Origin: Nitrospina sp052156635
GTDB lineage: Bacteria; Nitrospinota; Nitrospinia; Nitrospinales; Nitrospinaceae
Direction: 5' to 3'
DNA: 64,000 nucleotides
Assembly (NCBI RefSeq): GCF_052156635.1
Contig: NZ_JBQKUO010000001.1
Location: 124,001-188,000, forward strand
The notes under the pieces: generated by a model
What the model was told of the DNA's origin: nothing
What the model saw: the letters and a program-made list of their open reading frames with translations, nothing else
Database searches by the model: none
In this document: positions 50,854 to 59,721 of the stretch, in pieces
Numbering within the stretch: position 1 is the first letter of the stretch
How the letters are laid out: the number at the start of each line of letters is the position of its first letter
Made by a program: the position numbers and the translations under genes

Positions 50854-51645
50854 ATGGAAGAACAACTGCTGGAACGTCTGGAAGCGGCGGCGCTGGCACT
50901 CAAAATCCAGAAACCGTTCGACGGACGCACCACCCTCCCCAACAACAAGCAGGGAAAGAAATGGAAACGCCGCGATCCGGAAGCCCTGCAGGGCATGGTG
51001 TGGCACCAGGAACTGGGCTGGGGGTCGATCGAAGCGGTGGCGCGTTACCATACCGGACGCGACAGCCACCTGCACGCGGGTGGGGTGGAGTCCATCGCCT
51101 ACACCTTCGCCATCCGCAAGAACGGACAGGTGGTGCTGTGCAACGATCTCGACCGCGCGCCCTGGTCGCAGGGCTACGCCGGAAGGAAAGGCGACGAGAA
51201 CGCGGAGTTTCTGTCGGTGATGTTCGAAGGCTTCTTTCAGGGAACGGGGGTGGACGATCCCAGCGCCGGGCACCCCAACGACCGGCAACTGCTCTCCGGC
51301 CTCATTTTATGGAGAATCTGCCAGGACCTGTGGAAGTGGAAGGCGGGCGACCTCTATGGCCATTTCCTGTTCGGCAAACCCGCCTGCCCCGGTGACACGT
51401 TGCAGACCGTGGTCGAAGCGGTGCGCTTCAACGCGCCCAAAAAGCGAAAACGGAAATTCACCACCGTGCGCCAGCGCCAGCAGGGACTCAAGGATTGCGG
51501 GTTTTATAAAGCGAAGGTGGACGGGCTTTGGGGGCCCGGCTCGCGCGCCGCGTTGATCGCGTTTCAAAAGGAATGCGGCCTCGCCGCCGACGGGCTGTGG
51601 GGACCCAACACCGAAGCCGCCCTGCTGGAAAAACTGGAGGAATGA
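50854..51645 (+). CDS. Endolysin-like N-acetylmuramoyl-L-alanine amidase with peptidoglycan-binding domain
   Basis: 263 residues after AAAGGA. N-terminal Amidase_2/PGRP domain (~40-190) with candidate zinc ligands in MVWHQELG (His) and YGHFLFGKPACPGD (His and Cys). A Lys/Arg linker (KKRKRKF) leads to a C-terminal PG_binding_1 domain holding two DGLWGP motifs (VDGLWGPGSRAALIAFQK, ADGLWGPNTEAAL). There is no signal peptide, which is typical of phage endolysins rather than housekeeping amidases. No holin or other phage gene is adjacent. Confidence 0.88.
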   Translation: MEEQLLERLEAAALALKIQKPFDGRTTLPNNKQGKKWKRRDPEALQGMVWHQELGWGSIEAVARYHTGRDSHLHAGGVESIAYTFAIRKNGQVVLCNDLDRAPWSQGYAGRKGDENAEFLSVMFEGFFQGTGVDDPSAGHPNDRQLLSGLILWRICQDLWKWKAGDLYGHFLFGKPACPGDTLQTVVEAVRFNAPKKRKRKFTTVRQRQQGLKDCGFYKAKVDGLWGPGSRAALIAFQKECGLAADGLWGPNTEAALLEKLEE

Positions 51646-51661
51646 ACCGGGTGCAACACGG

Positions 51662-53410
51662 TTATATCCGCGACCGGGCGATGGGCACGTCGGCGTCTTT
51701 CCACGCCTTGTCGAACCTTTTCTGCACCTGCTTGGCATCGGCGGTGCGGCCCTGCCCTTCCAGGCTCTGCTGGAGCCCCTTCAACGACCAGCCGTTTTCG
51801 CGGTGCCGGTCGAGGTCTTCCCGGTACACCCACTCGGCCTCTTCAAAACGGCCTGCCTCCAGCAGAACCCAGCCCAGCGACTGCCGCGCCGGGTAATACC
51901 ACGACGGAGGTTCTTCATACGTGAGTGCGTCTTCCAACTCCACCGCTTCCTCCAGATGCTGGACAGCCGCAGACATGTCGCCGTGCTTGTAAGCCAGTTC
52001 CCCGGCCAGAACTTTGGCCGCTATTTGCAACAGGTGGGCCGTGGTGTTTACGTCCCAGATGGTCACATCCAGCAGGAACGGGTGTTTGGCCTGCCGCTCC
52101 AGCATGCGCAGTTCCTGCTCGGCCTCGACAAGACGCCCCAGCGCCGCCAGCGCCCGCCCGCGCGCGTAGTGCCACACGCCTTTCGGGTATTTGAGTTCTG
52201 AATCCGGCGACGGCTGGGTCAGGATTTCATCCCACTGCCCGAAGCGCACCATGAGGTACAGCGGCATGATCCAGAAATGCTGGAGGGTGCCGTATCCCGG
52301 CTCACGCATCTTTTCGGCATCCACACTCTGCGCCAGCTCGAAAGCCTGCTTGACGGCGACACGGCTCTGCCCGGACTCCGCCAGCGCGATCACCAGAAAG
52401 TGCCGGTTGTGCGGCATGTAGGCAAGCGGGTAGAGGCCTTCCGGATGCGCGTGCGCTTTATACGCCTCGTCGTGGCCGATGGCGGTGCGGTTGACCTCCG
52501 CCGCATCCGCGTAGCGGCCGATGCGCATGTAGATGTGCGCCGGCATGTGGAGCAGATGCCCCGCAGACGGCGCGAGGCGACGCAGACGGTCGGCGCTTTT
52601 TTCGGCGCGTTCGGGATGCGGCGACGCTTCCACCGCGTGGATGTGCAGGTGATTCGCCAGGAGGTGATCGGGGTTGAGGCGCAGGGCGTCATCGAGCGCG
52701 GCCAGGATCTCGGGCGTGTAGGGTTGTGGCGAACCGTCCTCCTGCCAGTACTGCCACGGATGCAAATCCATCAACGCCTCGGCCAAAAGCCCCTGCACCA
52801 GCGCGTCGTCGGGGTACTTCCGCGCCACGCCGCGCATGGCCTGCGCGTAGGCTGTGTCTAGATGCGCTCGGTCGGGAATGGGGTCGGGACCGTAGCGGTG
52901 CACCAGCGCTTCGATGAGCGCCCGGTTGCGCGGACGCGCCTTGTGGCGCAGCTGGTACGCCTTGCGCGCCAGGCTGAAGGCTTCATCGACGGACGACTGC
53001 TCCATCGGCGCGTTGATGTTGGGTCCGAGCACATACGCCGCGCCCCAGTAACAGGCGGCGCAGTTGGGATCCTTTTCCGCCGCCTGCTTGAACAGCTTGT
53101 TGGCCTCGGCGTGATTGAAACCGAAGGTCAGCACCATGGCGCGATCCACCAGTACCTGCACGCTCTCGACCCTGGTGTCGATTTCAAGATGATGCGCGTC
53201 CGACGGACGGATTTGTTTTTTCGTTGCCGCGGATTTCATTTTGGGTGGAGGCGTGGCTTTTTTCTTCGGCTGGGTGACCGCCGTTTTTTTCTCAGGACCC
53301 GTCACCGCCTGCGAATCCGGCTCCACCGCGTCCGGTTTCGTCTCCGGTCCCGCGCAGGCCACGGTCATGAGTACCAGACCCAGCGCCGCCGCTTGCCATT
53401 CGCTTCGCAT
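51662..53410 (-). CDS. Large TPR-repeat lipoprotein
   Basis: 582 residues after AGGAGGGG. The lipoprotein signal is short, with a Cys in TVACAGP at ~19. A Lys/Pro-rich linker (KKTAVTQPKKKATPPPKMKS) spans ~40-70. TPR-like helices follow to the C-terminus (AEANKLFKQAAEKDPNCAACYWGAAY, LAALDDALRLNPDHLLANHLHIHAVEA, AGHLLHMPAHIYMRIGRYADAAEVNRTAIGHDEAY). His/Met-rich stretches such as HLHIHAVEASPH and HLLHMPAHIY recur in a known but uncharacterised family of TPR proteins. Envelope-located scaffold; function unknown. Confidence 0.85.
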   Translation of the reverse strand: MRSEWQAAALGLVLMTVACAGPETKPDAVEPDSQAVTGPEKKTAVTQPKKKATPPPKMKSAATKKQIRPSDAHHLEIDTRVESVQVLVDRAMVLTFGFNHAEANKLFKQAAEKDPNCAACYWGAAYVLGPNINAPMEQSSVDEAFSLARKAYQLRHKARPRNRALIEALVHRYGPDPIPDRAHLDTAYAQAMRGVARKYPDDALVQGLLAEALMDLHPWQYWQEDGSPQPYTPEILAALDDALRLNPDHLLANHLHIHAVEASPHPERAEKSADRLRRLAPSAGHLLHMPAHIYMRIGRYADAAEVNRTAIGHDEAYKAHAHPEGLYPLAYMPHNRHFLVIALAESGQSRVAVKQAFELAQSVDAEKMREPGYGTLQHFWIMPLYLMVRFGQWDEILTQPSPDSELKYPKGVWHYARGRALAALGRLVEAEQELRMLERQAKHPFLLDVTIWDVNTTAHLLQIAAKVLAGELAYKHGDMSAAVQHLEEAVELEDALTYEEPPSWYYPARQSLGWVLLEAGRFEEAEWVYREDLDRHRENGWSLKGLQQSLEGQGRTADAKQVQKRFDKAWKDADVPIARSRI

Positions 53411-53527
53411 CGTCCCCCTCCTTCCGCATCCCGATGAATCAGGTTTCCCGAACTGAGAAGAATTGTAATGACAGCGGGCAAAAATTCCAATGCCTATTGT
53501 GGCGGATTTGGTTTGAACGGCGTTAAG

Positions 53528-54217
53528 TCAGGCGCCGCGTTGCAGGAGGGGATCCTCCACCCCGGCTTCATCGAAGCCTTTTTTGCGCAGCAGGCAGCTG
53601 TCGCACCCGCCGCAGGGCACGCCGCCGGGTCTGGGATCGTAACAACTGTGGGTGAGGCCGTAATCGACGCCCAGCTCCAGTCCCTTCTTGATGATCTGGG
53701 CCTTGGTCATCTCGATCAACGGCGTGTGGATGGTGAGCCGTTCCGTCCCTTCCACCCCGGCCTTGGTGGCCAGGTTGGCCATCGTCTCGAACGCTCGAAT
53801 GTATTCCGGGCGGCAGTCCGGGTAGCCGGAGTAATCGAGCGCGTTGACGCCGAGAAAGAGGTCGTGCGACCCGGTCACCTCCGCGTACGCCAGCGCGTAG
53901 GAGAGAAACACCGTGTTCCTGGCCGGGACGTAGGTGATTGGGATCTCCCCCGCCATCTCCGCCGCGCTTCGACCCGTCGGCACGGCAATGTCGGCCGTGA
54001 GGGCGGAGCCGCCGAACTGGGCGAGGTCCACCGAAACCACGCGGTGGTCTTTTGCGCCAAACACCTCCGCCACCACCGCCGCCCGCTCGAGCTCGATCCG
54101 GTGCCTCTGCCCGTAGTCGAAGCTGAGGGTAAACGGTTGAAATCCTTCATTCCGCGCGATGGCCAGCACGGTCGTGGAGTCCAACCCCCCGCTGAGTAGT
54201 ACAATTGCCCGTTTCAT
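53528..54217 (-). CDS. queC: 7-cyano-7-deazaguanine (preQ0) synthase
   Basis: 229 residues. PP-loop ATPase motif LLSGGLDSTT at ~8-17, LSFDYGQRHRIELERA, YVPARNTVFLSYALAYAE, GVNALDYSGYPDCRPEY, and the zinc site HSCYDPRPGGVPCGGCDSC. It converts 7-carboxy-7-deazaguanine to preQ0 in queuosine synthesis. Length is canonical. queD, queE and queF are not in the window. Confidence 0.96.
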   Translation of the reverse strand: MKRAIVLLSGGLDSTTVLAIARNEGFQPFTLSFDYGQRHRIELERAAVVAEVFGAKDHRVVSVDLAQFGGSALTADIAVPTGRSAAEMAGEIPITYVPARNTVFLSYALAYAEVTGSHDLFLGVNALDYSGYPDCRPEYIRAFETMANLATKAGVEGTERLTIHTPLIEMTKAQIIKKGLELGVDYGLTHSCYDPRPGGVPCGGCDSCLLRKKGFDEAGVEDPLLQRGA

Positions 54218-54310
54218 GGTATTTTTTTATCCCCTTTACCCGGTTTCGCTGGTAGTATATGGTAGCCCAATAAGGTAACCAATTCCCGTAAATTCTGGTA
54301 TTTGAAGCGC

Positions 54311-55660
54311 ATGTTCCAAAACCTGTCCGAGCGCCTGGAAGCCGTCTATAAAAAGCTCAAGGGTCGCGGCAAATTAAAAGAAAGCGATGTCGATGAGGCC
54401 CTCCGCGAAATCCGCGTGGCCCTCATTGAAGCCGATGTCAGCCTCCCCGTCATCAAGGATTTCCTCGCGCAGGTGCGGGAAAAATCCATCGGCCAGGAGA
54501 TCCTGAACAGCCTGACACCCGGCCACCAGATGGTCAAGATCGTCAACGACGAGCTGGAACACCTGCTCGGCGATGAAGTCAGCCCCATCCGGTTTACCGA
54601 CCAGCCGCCCACCATCGTCCTGATGGTCGGCCTGCAGGGTTCGGGTAAAACCACCACCGTCGGCAAACTGGCCAAACAGTGGAAAAAGAACGGCAAGAAC
54701 GTCCTGCTCGTTCCGGCGGACGTGTACCGTCCGGCGGCCATCGAACAGTTGAACATTCTGGGGCGCGAACTCGGCATCGACGTGTACGACGCACAGGGCG
54801 AGAGCGATCCCGTCGCCATCTGTGAAAAGGCCGTACAGCAGGCGAAGAAGGAATTGCGTTACGCCGTGATCCTCGACACCGCCGGCCGCCAGCAGGTGGA
54901 CGAGGCGCTGATGGACGAGGTCCGGCGCATCAAGGAAAAAATCGAGCCGCACGAGGTGCTGTTCGTTGCCGACTCGATGATGGGCCAGCAGGCGGCGGAC
55001 ATCGCGAAATCGTTTCAGGACGCAGTCGGCATCGACGGCGTCATCCTGACGAAGATGGACGGCGACGCCCGTGGCGGCGCGGCGCTCTCCATCAAGACCG
55101 TCACCGGCAAACCGATCAAGTTCATCGGTACCGGAGAGAAACTCGACGCGCTGGAACCGTTCCACCCGGACCGCATCGTGTCGCGCATCCTCGGTATGGG
55201 CGACGTGATGTCGCTCATCGACAAGGCGGAACAGGCGTACGACCAGGAACAGCGCGAAGAGCTGGGCCGCAAGGTCAAAAAGAATTCATTCGATCTGGAA
55301 GATTTCCGCGATCAGCTTCAGCAGTTCCGCAAGATGGGGTCCATGCAGGAGTTGCTGGGCATGATCCCCGGCGCGGGCAAGATGCTGAAAGGCGTGCAGA
55401 TCGACGACAAGGCATTCGTGCGCGTGGAAGCGATCATCAATTCCATGACGCCGCGCGAACGCGCGAACCACAACGTGATCAACGGCAGCCGCAAGCGGCG
55501 CATCGCCACCGGCAGCGGCACCACGGTCAACGAGGTCAACAAACTGCTCAAGCAGTTCGCGCAGATGAAAAAGATGATGAAGAAAGTATCATCGGGAAAA
55601 ATGGGACGCTTCAATCCCGGCAGTTTTCTTGGCGGCCGGGGGATGAGCCCCTTTGGTTAA
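54311..55660 (+). CDS. ffh: Signal recognition particle protein Ffh
   Basis: 449 residues; ATG at 54311 chosen to give the usual MFQNLSERLEAVYKKL start. N domain (~1-85), G domain with P-loop GLQGSGKTTT (~107), DTAGRQ, TKMDGDARGG and FIGTGEKLDALEPF. The Met-rich M domain follows (MLGMIPGAGKM-like GMIPGAGKM, SRKRRIATGSGT), binding SRP RNA and signal peptides. It directs co-translational membrane targeting. First gene of a conserved rightward block with rpsP, khpA, rimM, trmD and rplS. Confidence 0.97.
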   Translation: MFQNLSERLEAVYKKLKGRGKLKESDVDEALREIRVALIEADVSLPVIKDFLAQVREKSIGQEILNSLTPGHQMVKIVNDELEHLLGDEVSPIRFTDQPPTIVLMVGLQGSGKTTTVGKLAKQWKKNGKNVLLVPADVYRPAAIEQLNILGRELGIDVYDAQGESDPVAICEKAVQQAKKELRYAVILDTAGRQQVDEALMDEVRRIKEKIEPHEVLFVADSMMGQQAADIAKSFQDAVGIDGVILTKMDGDARGGAALSIKTVTGKPIKFIGTGEKLDALEPFHPDRIVSRILGMGDVMSLIDKAEQAYDQEQREELGRKVKKNSFDLEDFRDQLQQFRKMGSMQELLGMIPGAGKMLKGVQIDDKAFVRVEAIINSMTPRERANHNVINGSRKRRIATGSGTTVNEVNKLLKQFAQMKKMMKKVSSGKMGRFNPGSFLGGRGMSPFG

Positions 55661-55744
55661 ATCCGGTTCCCTCACGCGCCCCGCAAGCGGCGGCCGTGGA
55701 GGCACCCCGCAACAACCTTTTATCGAAACATTCAGGAGGAAATT

Positions 55745-55990
55745 TTGGCAGTAGTCATTCGCTTAACCCGACGAGGAGCAAAAAAGAAGCCGTTTTACCG
55801 GGTGGTCGCTACCGATTCCCGGTCGCCGCGTGACGGTAAGTTTCTGGAGATCATCGGAACTTACGATCCGCTGAAGACCGAGGACGCTGTGAAGATCGAC
55901 GCCGAGAAAGCGCAGAGCTGGATTCAGAAAGGCGCCAAACCTTCGCGTACGGTGGCCACCCTGCTCAAGCAGGCTGGTGTCGGCCAGTAA
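55745..55990 (+). CDS. rpsP: 30S ribosomal protein S16
   Basis: 81 residues; TTG start just after AGGAGGA. Canonical N-terminus AVVIRLTRRGAKKKPFYRVV, then ATDSRSPRDGKFLEIIGTYDP and a C-terminal helix. Normal length. Second gene of the ffh-to-rplS block; the non-ATG start may limit its translation relative to its strong ribosome binding site. Confidence 0.97.
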   Translation: MAVVIRLTRRGAKKKPFYRVVATDSRSPRDGKFLEIIGTYDPLKTEDAVKIDAEKAQSWIQKGAKPSRTVATLLKQAGVGQ

Positions 55991-56120
55991 TACCGTTCAA
56001 GCTCCGGTTTCCGTTTTTTTGATCCCGTTTTTCGTCAATCGGTCCATATCTGTCTCTGAACGTAACATGAACCTGATTCAGCGTGACTTATCAACCGTTG
56101 GCTTCGTGGAGGGATCGGGC

Positions 56121-56351
56121 ATGAAAGATCTAATTGAAATTATCGCGAAAGCGTTGGTGGACCATCCGGAAGAAGTCAATATTCGGGAAGTTGAAGGGGA
56201 GAAGACCACGGTGCTCGAGTTGAGAGTCGCCAAGGACGATCTCGGAAAGGTGATCGGCAAGCAGGGCAAAACCGCCCGCGCCATGCGCACCATCCTCAAC
56301 GCCAACGCCACCAAACTCAAAAAGCGCGCCGTGCTGGAGATCATTGAGTGA
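56121..56351 (+). CDS. khpA: KH-domain RNA-binding protein KhpA
   Basis: 76 residues from the ATG after GGAGG; upstream in-frame starts overlap rpsP and lack ribosome sites. One type-II KH domain with the GKVIGKQGKTARAMRTIL loop (GxxG = GKQG). In other bacteria KhpA partners KhpB (Jag) in regulating cell elongation and RNA. Its place between rpsP and rimM is the standard one. Confidence 0.95.
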   Translation: MKDLIEIIAKALVDHPEEVNIREVEGEKTTVLELRVAKDDLGKVIGKQGKTARAMRTILNANATKLKKRAVLEIIE

Positions 56352-56354
56352 CGC

Positions 56355-56870
56355 ATGGAATGGATTGCGGTCGGACGGGTCACCAAACCCCACGGGCTGA
56401 AAGGGGAACTCAAGCTCCACCCTTTCGTGTCCGACACCTCTCTCCTGAAAACCATACGGCACGGCCGGATGGAGATGGACGGCGGTCCCCGCGAATGGGT
56501 CATTGAGTCGGTTCGCGGCGCAGGCATCCCCCTCATCATCAAATTTCAGCACTGCGACACCCCGGAGCAGGCGCGGGAACTGGCCGGAAATACGCTGGAA
56601 GTGCCGGACACGGATTTTCCCGGCCTGGCCGAAGGCGAATACTACTGGTTCCAGATCCTCGATCTCCGCGTGTTCGACGAAGACGGCCGCTTCTACGGCA
56701 TCGTTGACGAAATCATCGAAACCGGTAGCAACGACGTGTACGTCGTGAAAGACGGCGAAAAGGAACTCCTCCTGCCGATGATCGATTCCGTCGTCAAAAA
56801 AATCGATCTCGACGAACGCACCCTCATTTTTCACAAGGTCGAAGGACTCGTTGAAGACCATCCGGTTTGA
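56355..56870 (+). CDS. rimM: 16S rRNA processing protein RimM
   Basis: 171 residues, 3 bp after khpA. N-terminal RimM domain (EWIAVGRVTKPHGLKGELKL) and C-terminal PRC-barrel (EYYWFQILDLRVFDEDGR, NDVYVVKDGEKELLLPMIDSVV). It assists 30S head maturation and binds ribosomal protein S19. The 3' end overlaps the trmD start by 20 bp. Confidence 0.96.
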   Translation: MEWIAVGRVTKPHGLKGELKLHPFVSDTSLLKTIRHGRMEMDGGPREWVIESVRGAGIPLIIKFQHCDTPEQARELAGNTLEVPDTDFPGLAEGEYYWFQILDLRVFDEDGRFYGIVDEIIETGSNDVYVVKDGEKELLLPMIDSVVKKIDLDERTLIFHKVEGLVEDHPV

Positions 56871-57558
56871 CATCATCACCATCTTTCCGGGGATGTTCGC
56901 CTCCCCGTTCAACGAAAGCATCCTCAAGCGCGCGCAGGAACAGGGGCTGGTGCGGATTGGCGTGCACGACCTGCGCGAACACACCCTCGACAAGCACAAC
57001 CGCGTGGACGACTACCCCTTCGGCGGCGGCGCGGGCATGGTGATGGGCGTGGAGCCGATCGACCGCGCGGTGCAGTCCGTCAAGCAACAGTCGCCGAACG
57101 CCCACACCATTCTGCTCTCCCCTTCGGGCCGCCCGTTCGACCAGGCCAAGGCGTGGGAGCTGTCCAGAAAAGAATCCCTCATCCTCATTTGCGGCCGTTA
57201 CGAAGGCGTGGACGAACGCGTGCGTGAATGCGTTGTCGATGAAGACCTGTCGGTCGGCGACTACGTGCTCTCCGGCGGAGAGATTCCGGCAATGGTGCTG
57301 GTGGAGGCGGTGTCGCGCCTGGTGCCCGGCGTCATCGGTGATGAAACCTGCCTCGATGAGGAATCGTTCAGCCAGGGTCTGCTCGAATACCCGCAATACA
57401 CGCGGCCGCGCGACTACAAAGGGTGGACCGTGCCGGACGTGCTGACCTCCGGAGACCACAAGAAAATCCGCGACTGGCAGAAAGACGAGGCCCGCAAAAA
57501 AACCCGGCTGAACCGCCCCGATCTTCTGGACGACGCTCCGGAAGGTGTATCCGAATAA
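56851..57558 (+). CDS. trmD: tRNA (guanine-37-N1)-methyltransferase
   Basis: 235 residues; TTG start inside the end of rimM, giving KTIRFDIITIFPGMFASPF. SPOUT-class trefoil-knot motifs: DYPFGGGAGMVM, LSPSGRPFDQAKAWELS, LICGRYEGVDERV and SVGDYVLSGGEIPAMVLVEA. It makes m1G37 to prevent frameshifting. Normal length. Translational coupling with rimM is likely. Confidence 0.96.
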   Translation: MKTIRFDIITIFPGMFASPFNESILKRAQEQGLVRIGVHDLREHTLDKHNRVDDYPFGGGAGMVMGVEPIDRAVQSVKQQSPNAHTILLSPSGRPFDQAKAWELSRKESLILICGRYEGVDERVRECVVDEDLSVGDYVLSGGEIPAMVLVEAVSRLVPGVIGDETCLDEESFSQGLLEYPQYTRPRDYKGWTVPDVLTSGDHKKIRDWQKDEARKKTRLNRPDLLDDAPEGVSE

Positions 57559-57583
57559 CCCGACTCTTCCAGGAACCCGTTTC

Positions 57584-58162
57584 GTGACCGACCCGACCGC
57601 CTCCAACATCCACATCGCGCTGGTGCATTTTCCGGTGTACAACAAGGTGGGCGACATCGTGACCTCATCCGTCACCACGCTCGACGTGCACGACATCTCG
57701 CGCATCTCGCGCACCTATGGCATCGCCACCTTCTACGTGGTCACCCCCCTGTCAACCCAGCAGGTGCTGGTGGAGCGCATGATGAAACACTGGCTGGAAG
57801 GCCACGGCGCCACCTACAACCCAACCCGCAAGGAGGCGCTGCTGGTCACCCGGGTCACAAACGTGCTGGAGGATGCCGTCGCCGACATCGCCCAACGCAC
57901 CGGAAAGCGGCCGAAAACGGTGATCCCGGACGCCAAGTCGTTTCCGCAGAGCCGGGACTACCCCGCGATCGGCGAGGAGTTGAAAAACAAGGACGAACAG
58001 TACCTGCTGGTGTTCGGCACCGGCTGGGGGCTGGAGCACGGACTGGTAAAACGGGCGGATTTCGTGCTGGCCCCCATTGAGGGCCTGAGCGGCTACAATC
58101 ACCTGCCCGTGCGCGCCGCCGTCGCGGTCATCCTGGACCGGCTTCTGGCCCGGAAGTCCTGA
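57584..58162 (+). CDS. SAM-dependent RNA methyltransferase, TM1570-like (SPOUT)
   Basis: 192 residues with a GTG start eight bases after AGGAA; an alternative GTG at 57545 would overlap trmD. NIHIALVHFPVYNKVGDIVTSSVTTLDVHDISR opens the domain, and LLVFGTGWGLEHG and GLSGYNHLPVRAAVAVILDRL are the knot motifs. This family (methyltransferase-like PF09936 members) follows trmD in many genomes. RNA target unknown. Confidence 0.9.
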   Translation: MTDPTASNIHIALVHFPVYNKVGDIVTSSVTTLDVHDISRISRTYGIATFYVVTPLSTQQVLVERMMKHWLEGHGATYNPTRKEALLVTRVTNVLEDAVADIAQRTGKRPKTVIPDAKSFPQSRDYPAIGEELKNKDEQYLLVFGTGWGLEHGLVKRADFVLAPIEGLSGYNHLPVRAAVAVILDRLLARKS

Positions 58163-58177
58163 TTTTAAAAAATTTAT

Positions 58178-58207
58178 TTGTGCCGGGGCGGGGGAATTTG
58201 GTATTAT
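58178..58207 (+). promoter_or_regulatory. Possible promoter of rplS
   Basis: TTGTGC and TATTAT separated by 18 bp, 30 bp before the rplS start. This would give rplS its own transcript in addition to read-through from trmD. Confidence 0.4.
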
Positions 58208-58237
58208 TCCCAATTCCATTCACAGGAGTCCAAAATA

Positions 58238-58657
58238 ATGAATCTGGTGCAACAGATCGAAAAACAGGAAATGAAGGAGGATGCGCCCCAGATCCGCATC
58301 GGCGACACCGTACGCGCACACATCCGCATTGTCGAGGGCAACAAGGAACGCGTTCAGGTGGTGGAAGGCGTGGTCATCAAGATGCGCGGTTCCGCCAACC
58401 GCAAGACCATCACCGTGCGCAAGGTATCCTTTGGCGTCGGGGTCGAGAGGATTTTCCCCCTGCATTCACCGCGGCTGGAAAAAGTCGAGGTCGTCAAGCA
58501 CGCCCGCGTTCGCCGCGCCAAGCTGTATTACCTGCGCGAGCTGCGTGGCAAGGCGGCGCGTTTGAAAGAAATCAAGGTGCAGTCCACCAAGAAAACAGGA
58601 CGCGTGCGCAAGAAGCGGGCCAAAGCCGCCGCCAAGAAAGCGGCCGCCCAGGGCTGA
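58238..58657 (+). CDS. rplS: 50S ribosomal protein L19
   Basis: 139 residues from the ATG after CAGGAG. Begins MNLVQQIEKQEMKED, with the L19 signature RIGDTVRAHIRIVEGNKERVQ, FGVGVERIFPLHSPRLEKVEV and ARVRRAKLYYLRELRGKAAR. It has a Lys/Arg/Ala-rich C-terminal extension (RKKRAKAAAKKAAAQG) longer than in E. coli. It ends the block and is followed by a strong terminator. Confidence 0.97.
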   Translation: MNLVQQIEKQEMKEDAPQIRIGDTVRAHIRIVEGNKERVQVVEGVVIKMRGSANRKTITVRKVSFGVGVERIFPLHSPRLEKVEVVKHARVRRAKLYYLRELRGKAARLKEIKVQSTKKTGRVRKKRAKAAAKKAAAQG

Positions 58658-58683
58658 GTTTTCATTTCCTGCAGAAAAAAATC

Positions 58684-58712
58684 AAGCCGGGCCACATGGC
58701 CCGGCTTTTTTA
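58684..58712 (+). terminator. Intrinsic terminator after rplS
   Basis: 10-bp stem AAGCCGGGCC / GGCCCGGCTT with loop ACAT followed by TTTT, 26 bp after the rplS stop. Confidence 0.93.
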
Positions 58713-58736
58713 TTTTCCAATCCTTAAAAAACCCGG

Positions 58737-59618
58737 TCAGCGCGCAGGGTTGCGGGGATCATCCCCCAGTTGCTCTTTCCTCATCCCACCCGGGTTATTC
58801 AAGCGCTCTTCGTTCATAATATAAAGGAACGATTCACCCAGTCCCTGCTTGTTGGGGTGCGCATTGTAGATCCGCATGGCTTCAGGCAACAGTTGTTCGA
58901 TGTCGTTCACGCGCCGCTCGTCGGCCGGATGCGTCGATAAAAACTCTGGCGGTTGTCCGCCCCCCTTCATGCTGGAAAACCTCTGCCAGAACCGCATCGC
59001 CTCCCTCGGGTCGTACCCCGCTTTCGCCATGTATATGACGCCGATCTCGTCGGCTTCCGTCTCGTTGCCGCGGCTGAACGGCAGCGTCACGCCGTACTGC
59101 GCGCCAACACCCAGCGCACCCAGGATCATGCCGCGGTTCTTGTTGTCCGACAGGGTGACCGACGACGCGGCCAGCGCTCCCGTTATGAGCAGTTGTTGCG
59201 ACATGCGTTGGGCGCCGTGCCGCGCCACGGCGTGTGCGATCTCATGACCCAGCACCGCCGCCAGTCCCGCCTCGTTCGAACACACGGGAAGTATCCCTTC
59301 GTACACGCCCACCTTCCCGCCGGGAAGCGCGAACGCGTTCATCTGGTTGGAGGCGAACAACTTGAATTCCCAGTCCAGGTCCGCCATCGACGTCTCGATG
59401 ACGAGCCTGCGCCCGACGCGTTCGATCACTGTCTGTAAACGCGCATTGGTGGAAAGTGTTTCCTTCTGGAGAATTTCACCGAACGCCTGCTCGCCCAGAG
59501 ACACTTCCTGCGAGAAGGGAATGAGGATCAGCGCGGATTTTTCCGACACGGGGGTGGTAATGCATCCGTAAACCAATGCACACAACACAAATATTGCGGC
59601 AAACCATTTTTTCAACAT
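58737..59618 (-). CDS. M48-family metalloprotease lipoprotein
   Basis: 293 residues from the ATG giving MLKKWFAAIFVLCALVYGC (lipobox VYGC); the longer frame to 59681 overlaps rnhB's upstream region and has no ribosome site. Peptidase M48 domain: FALPGGKVGVYEGILPVC, zinc site VLGHEIAHAVARHGAQR (HExxH) and downstream Glu in ETEADEIGVIYMAKAGYDP. FLSTHPADERRV closes the domain, as in BepA/LoiP-type proteases that police outer-membrane protein assembly. It should act in the periplasm, anchored to a membrane. Confidence 0.92.
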   Translation of the reverse strand: MLKKWFAAIFVLCALVYGCITTPVSEKSALILIPFSQEVSLGEQAFGEILQKETLSTNARLQTVIERVGRRLVIETSMADLDWEFKLFASNQMNAFALPGGKVGVYEGILPVCSNEAGLAAVLGHEIAHAVARHGAQRMSQQLLITGALAASSVTLSDNKNRGMILGALGVGAQYGVTLPFSRGNETEADEIGVIYMAKAGYDPREAMRFWQRFSSMKGGGQPPEFLSTHPADERRVNDIEQLLPEAMRIYNAHPNKQGLGESFLYIMNEERLNNPGGMRKEQLGDDPRNPAR

Positions 59619-59721
59619 GGTTTCGATTATACGGTTCGGCAGGAAGCGATTGCAACGGCGGGTTTTTTGAGTTGCCTGCATGATGGGAATACCCTATGAT
59701 CGGACAAAACGCTGGGGGGTC

